Assembly (NCBI GenBank): GCA_905197905.1
Contig: CAJKAP010000017.1
Coordinates: forward strand, 1-33,829
DNA: 33,829 bases
DNA from: an uncultured Sutterella sp.
GTDB lineage: Bacteria; Pseudomonadota; Gammaproteobacteria; Burkholderiales; Burkholderiaceae_F
Direction of reading: 5' to 3'
Shown here: piece by piece, positions 32,759-33,829 of the stretch
Position numbering within the stretch: the first letter of the stretch is position 1
Layout of the letters: the number at the start of each line of letters is the position of its first letter
Translations under genes and position numbers: made by a program
Notes under the pieces: model-generated
What the model saw: only the letters and a program-made list of their open reading frames with translations
Databases searched by the model: none
What the model was told of the DNA's origin: nothing

Positions 32759-33661
32759 TTATCGTGCAAAGCGACCACCACTCACGGCGTTCGAACCATG
32801 GATTCTCGGATGGCAAGTCAAGCAACCCGTACGACCATACTTATCTTCAGACGCAACCCCAAGAGTCGGATTGTGGTGAGCATTAGTATGGCAGCTCATG
32901 CAAAGCATCGGATCATTTGCCTTCAACATCGAGGTGCGATTCGTGCCATGCGGGTTGTGGCAATTTGCGCAATCTTCGGTCACAGCTTCGTGAGCGTGCA
33001 CAAACGGACCACGTTTGCCTGGGTGGCAGGTGTAGCAAGTTTCGTTCTTGCTCGTGCCCTTCAAAAGAGCTTCGGTACCAGGGGCAGAGCCATGAGGATT
33101 GTGGCAGGAAACGCAATTCATCTGACCCGAGAGCAATGGGTGAGAAGAGGTCTTGAAGAGGTTAGCCTTCTGGTCGCTATGGCAAGAGATGCACAATGCA
33201 GTGCTCGTCTTCGGATTCAACGCGATGTCACTCTTATGGTTGGAGTGGCAAGAAACGCAACCAACCTGAGAACTCGCATGAGTAGAGCCAGCCCAATGCT
33301 TCTGGGTACTACCCTTGTGGCAACTCGTACAAACAGCATTACTTTCAGCTAGGATTTTTTCATCCATGAAGCCCTTCACGTCTTTCTTAAACGTGAATTG
33401 TGGCTTTTCTTTGGCAGGATTGCTCATATGACGAAGCACTTCACCGTGGCAAGTAGCACAGTTGTCGCCTGGGGTACGACCGTCTTTGATCGAGTGACGA
33501 GACAAGGCGTGAGTCTTCGCAATATCGACGTGGCACGTAAAGCACGGACTCTTGGATTCCGTTGCTGGAGCATCAGTTGCATAAACCGATGCCGAGAAAA
33601 TGCCGAGGCCTAGCATGACCATCACGAGTCCTTGGCGGACAATTCGTTGTGTGGCAGACAT
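32759..33661 (-). CDS. Decaheme c-type cytochrome, MtrA/DmsE/PioA family
   Basis: A periplasmic electron carrier of 300 aa with a Sec signal peptide (residues 1-28, ending SVYA). It has exactly ten CxxCH haem motifs (CFTCH, CATCH, CTSCH, CVSCH, CISCH, CVSCH, CYTCH, CANCH, CMSCH, CLTCH) and the CHNPHG repeats of the DmsE/MtrA group. With an MtrB-type porin, such proteins carry electrons through the outer membrane to an external reductase or solid acceptor. AGGAGA precedes ATG 33661. It is the first gene of the pair in this window; any reductase or inner-membrane quinol oxidase would lie further upstream, outside the window. Confidence 0.93.
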   Translation of the reverse strand: MSATQRIVRQGLVMVMLGLGIFSASVYATDAPATESKSPCFTCHVDIAKTHALSRHSIKDGRTPGDNCATCHGEVLRHMSNPAKEKPQFTFKKDVKGFMDEKILAESNAVCTSCHKGSTQKHWAGSTHASSQVGCVSCHSNHKSDIALNPKTSTALCISCHSDQKANLFKTSSHPLLSGQMNCVSCHNPHGSAPGTEALLKGTSKNETCYTCHPGKRGPFVHAHEAVTEDCANCHNPHGTNRTSMLKANDPMLCMSCHTNAHHNPTLGVASEDKYGRTGCLTCHPRIHGSNAVSGGRFAR

Positions 33662-33829
33662 GTTTTTCTCCTAAGTTTTTTGGGGTTCTAAAGGTAGTGC
33701 TGGACAGCTTGAGGAGTCATCGTTCTGAGAGCTTGGATTTAGATAACGGCTCAAAATATATTTCTGAATAATTCCACGGCGAACGCACGGCATCTTCTGC
33801 AGGCCACTCTCCTAGGATTCACTAATCAC
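33662..33829. other. Region upstream of the decaheme cytochrome gene
   Basis: The last 168 bp hold no convincing gene. A 40-codon minus-strand frame (starting near 33791 and ending just before the cytochrome start) has no ribosome-binding site and an unnatural, Ser/Pro-rich product. No clear FNR, ArcA or sigma70 promoter could be assigned. Confidence 0.4.

Noticed and set aside
33671..33793. Minus-strand 40-codon frame just before the decaheme cytochrome gene
   Set aside because: No Shine-Dalgarno at a proper distance and an unnatural Ser/Pro/Gln-rich sequence; more likely untranslated leader.

Overview
The window looks like a chromosomal segment of a betaproteobacterium of the Burkholderiales. 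The gut-associated Sutterellaceae (Sutterella/Parasutterella-like) are my best guess. The reasons are the tRNA-Tyr / tRNA-Thr / tuf arrangement, the protein sequences of argS, dsbA, yaeQ and cydABX-ybgE, and a physiology that is microaerobic to anaerobic: a bd-type quinol oxidase, a 2-oxoacid:acceptor oxidoreductase and a decaheme cytochrome/porin pair. The taxonomic call is inference. Many genes end in TGA, so the standard bacterial code applies. I see no insertion sequence, prophage, integrase, CRISPR array or rRNA.

Layout. 1-401: start of tuf and two tRNAs on the minus strand behind a near-consensus sigma70 promoter. 632-2104: cardiolipin synthase. 2235-2630: small membrane protein. 3037-7914: folE2, argS, a SPOR-domain protein, dsbA and an SDR oxidoreductase, all on plus. 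7917-11170: recQ and sstT on minus. 11480-12679: MFS exporter. 12744-17291: minus-strand operon porG-porA-porB plus a GltD-like flavoprotein with a ferredoxin tail, together a plausible NAD(P)-linked 2-oxoacid oxidoreductase. 17552-18740: a DUF3455-like lipoprotein and a DUF1801 protein. 18809-20987: an alpha/beta hydrolase co-transcribed with a degenerate NtrC-like regulator. 21148-24918: cydP-cydA-cydB-cydX-ybgE followed by a group II truncated hemoglobin. 24983-25986: yaeQ and a DUF4870-like membrane protein. 26027-30355: an unrecognised membrane protein, an OmpR-type response regulator, its histidine kinase and a DegP-type periplasmic protease, a likely envelope-stress unit. 30628-33661: an MtrA/DmsE-like decaheme cytochrome followed by an MtrB/PioB-like outer-membrane barrel whose frame is broken by a single in-frame TGA.

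The genes most worth a second look are these. (1) The outer-membrane half of the porin-cytochrome conduit carries one in-frame stop at codon 301 of about 704 with everything else intact. (2) The PAS-AAA-HTH regulator has lost GAFTGA, the Walker B acidic pair, and the sensor II and one arginine-finger residue, so it cannot be a normal sigma54 activator. (3) The por operon promoter is covered by two perfect dyads. (4) Two intergenic regions hold terminators or hairpins with no matching gene, which makes them candidate small RNA loci. Nothing in the window looks like a wholly new defence or mobile system.
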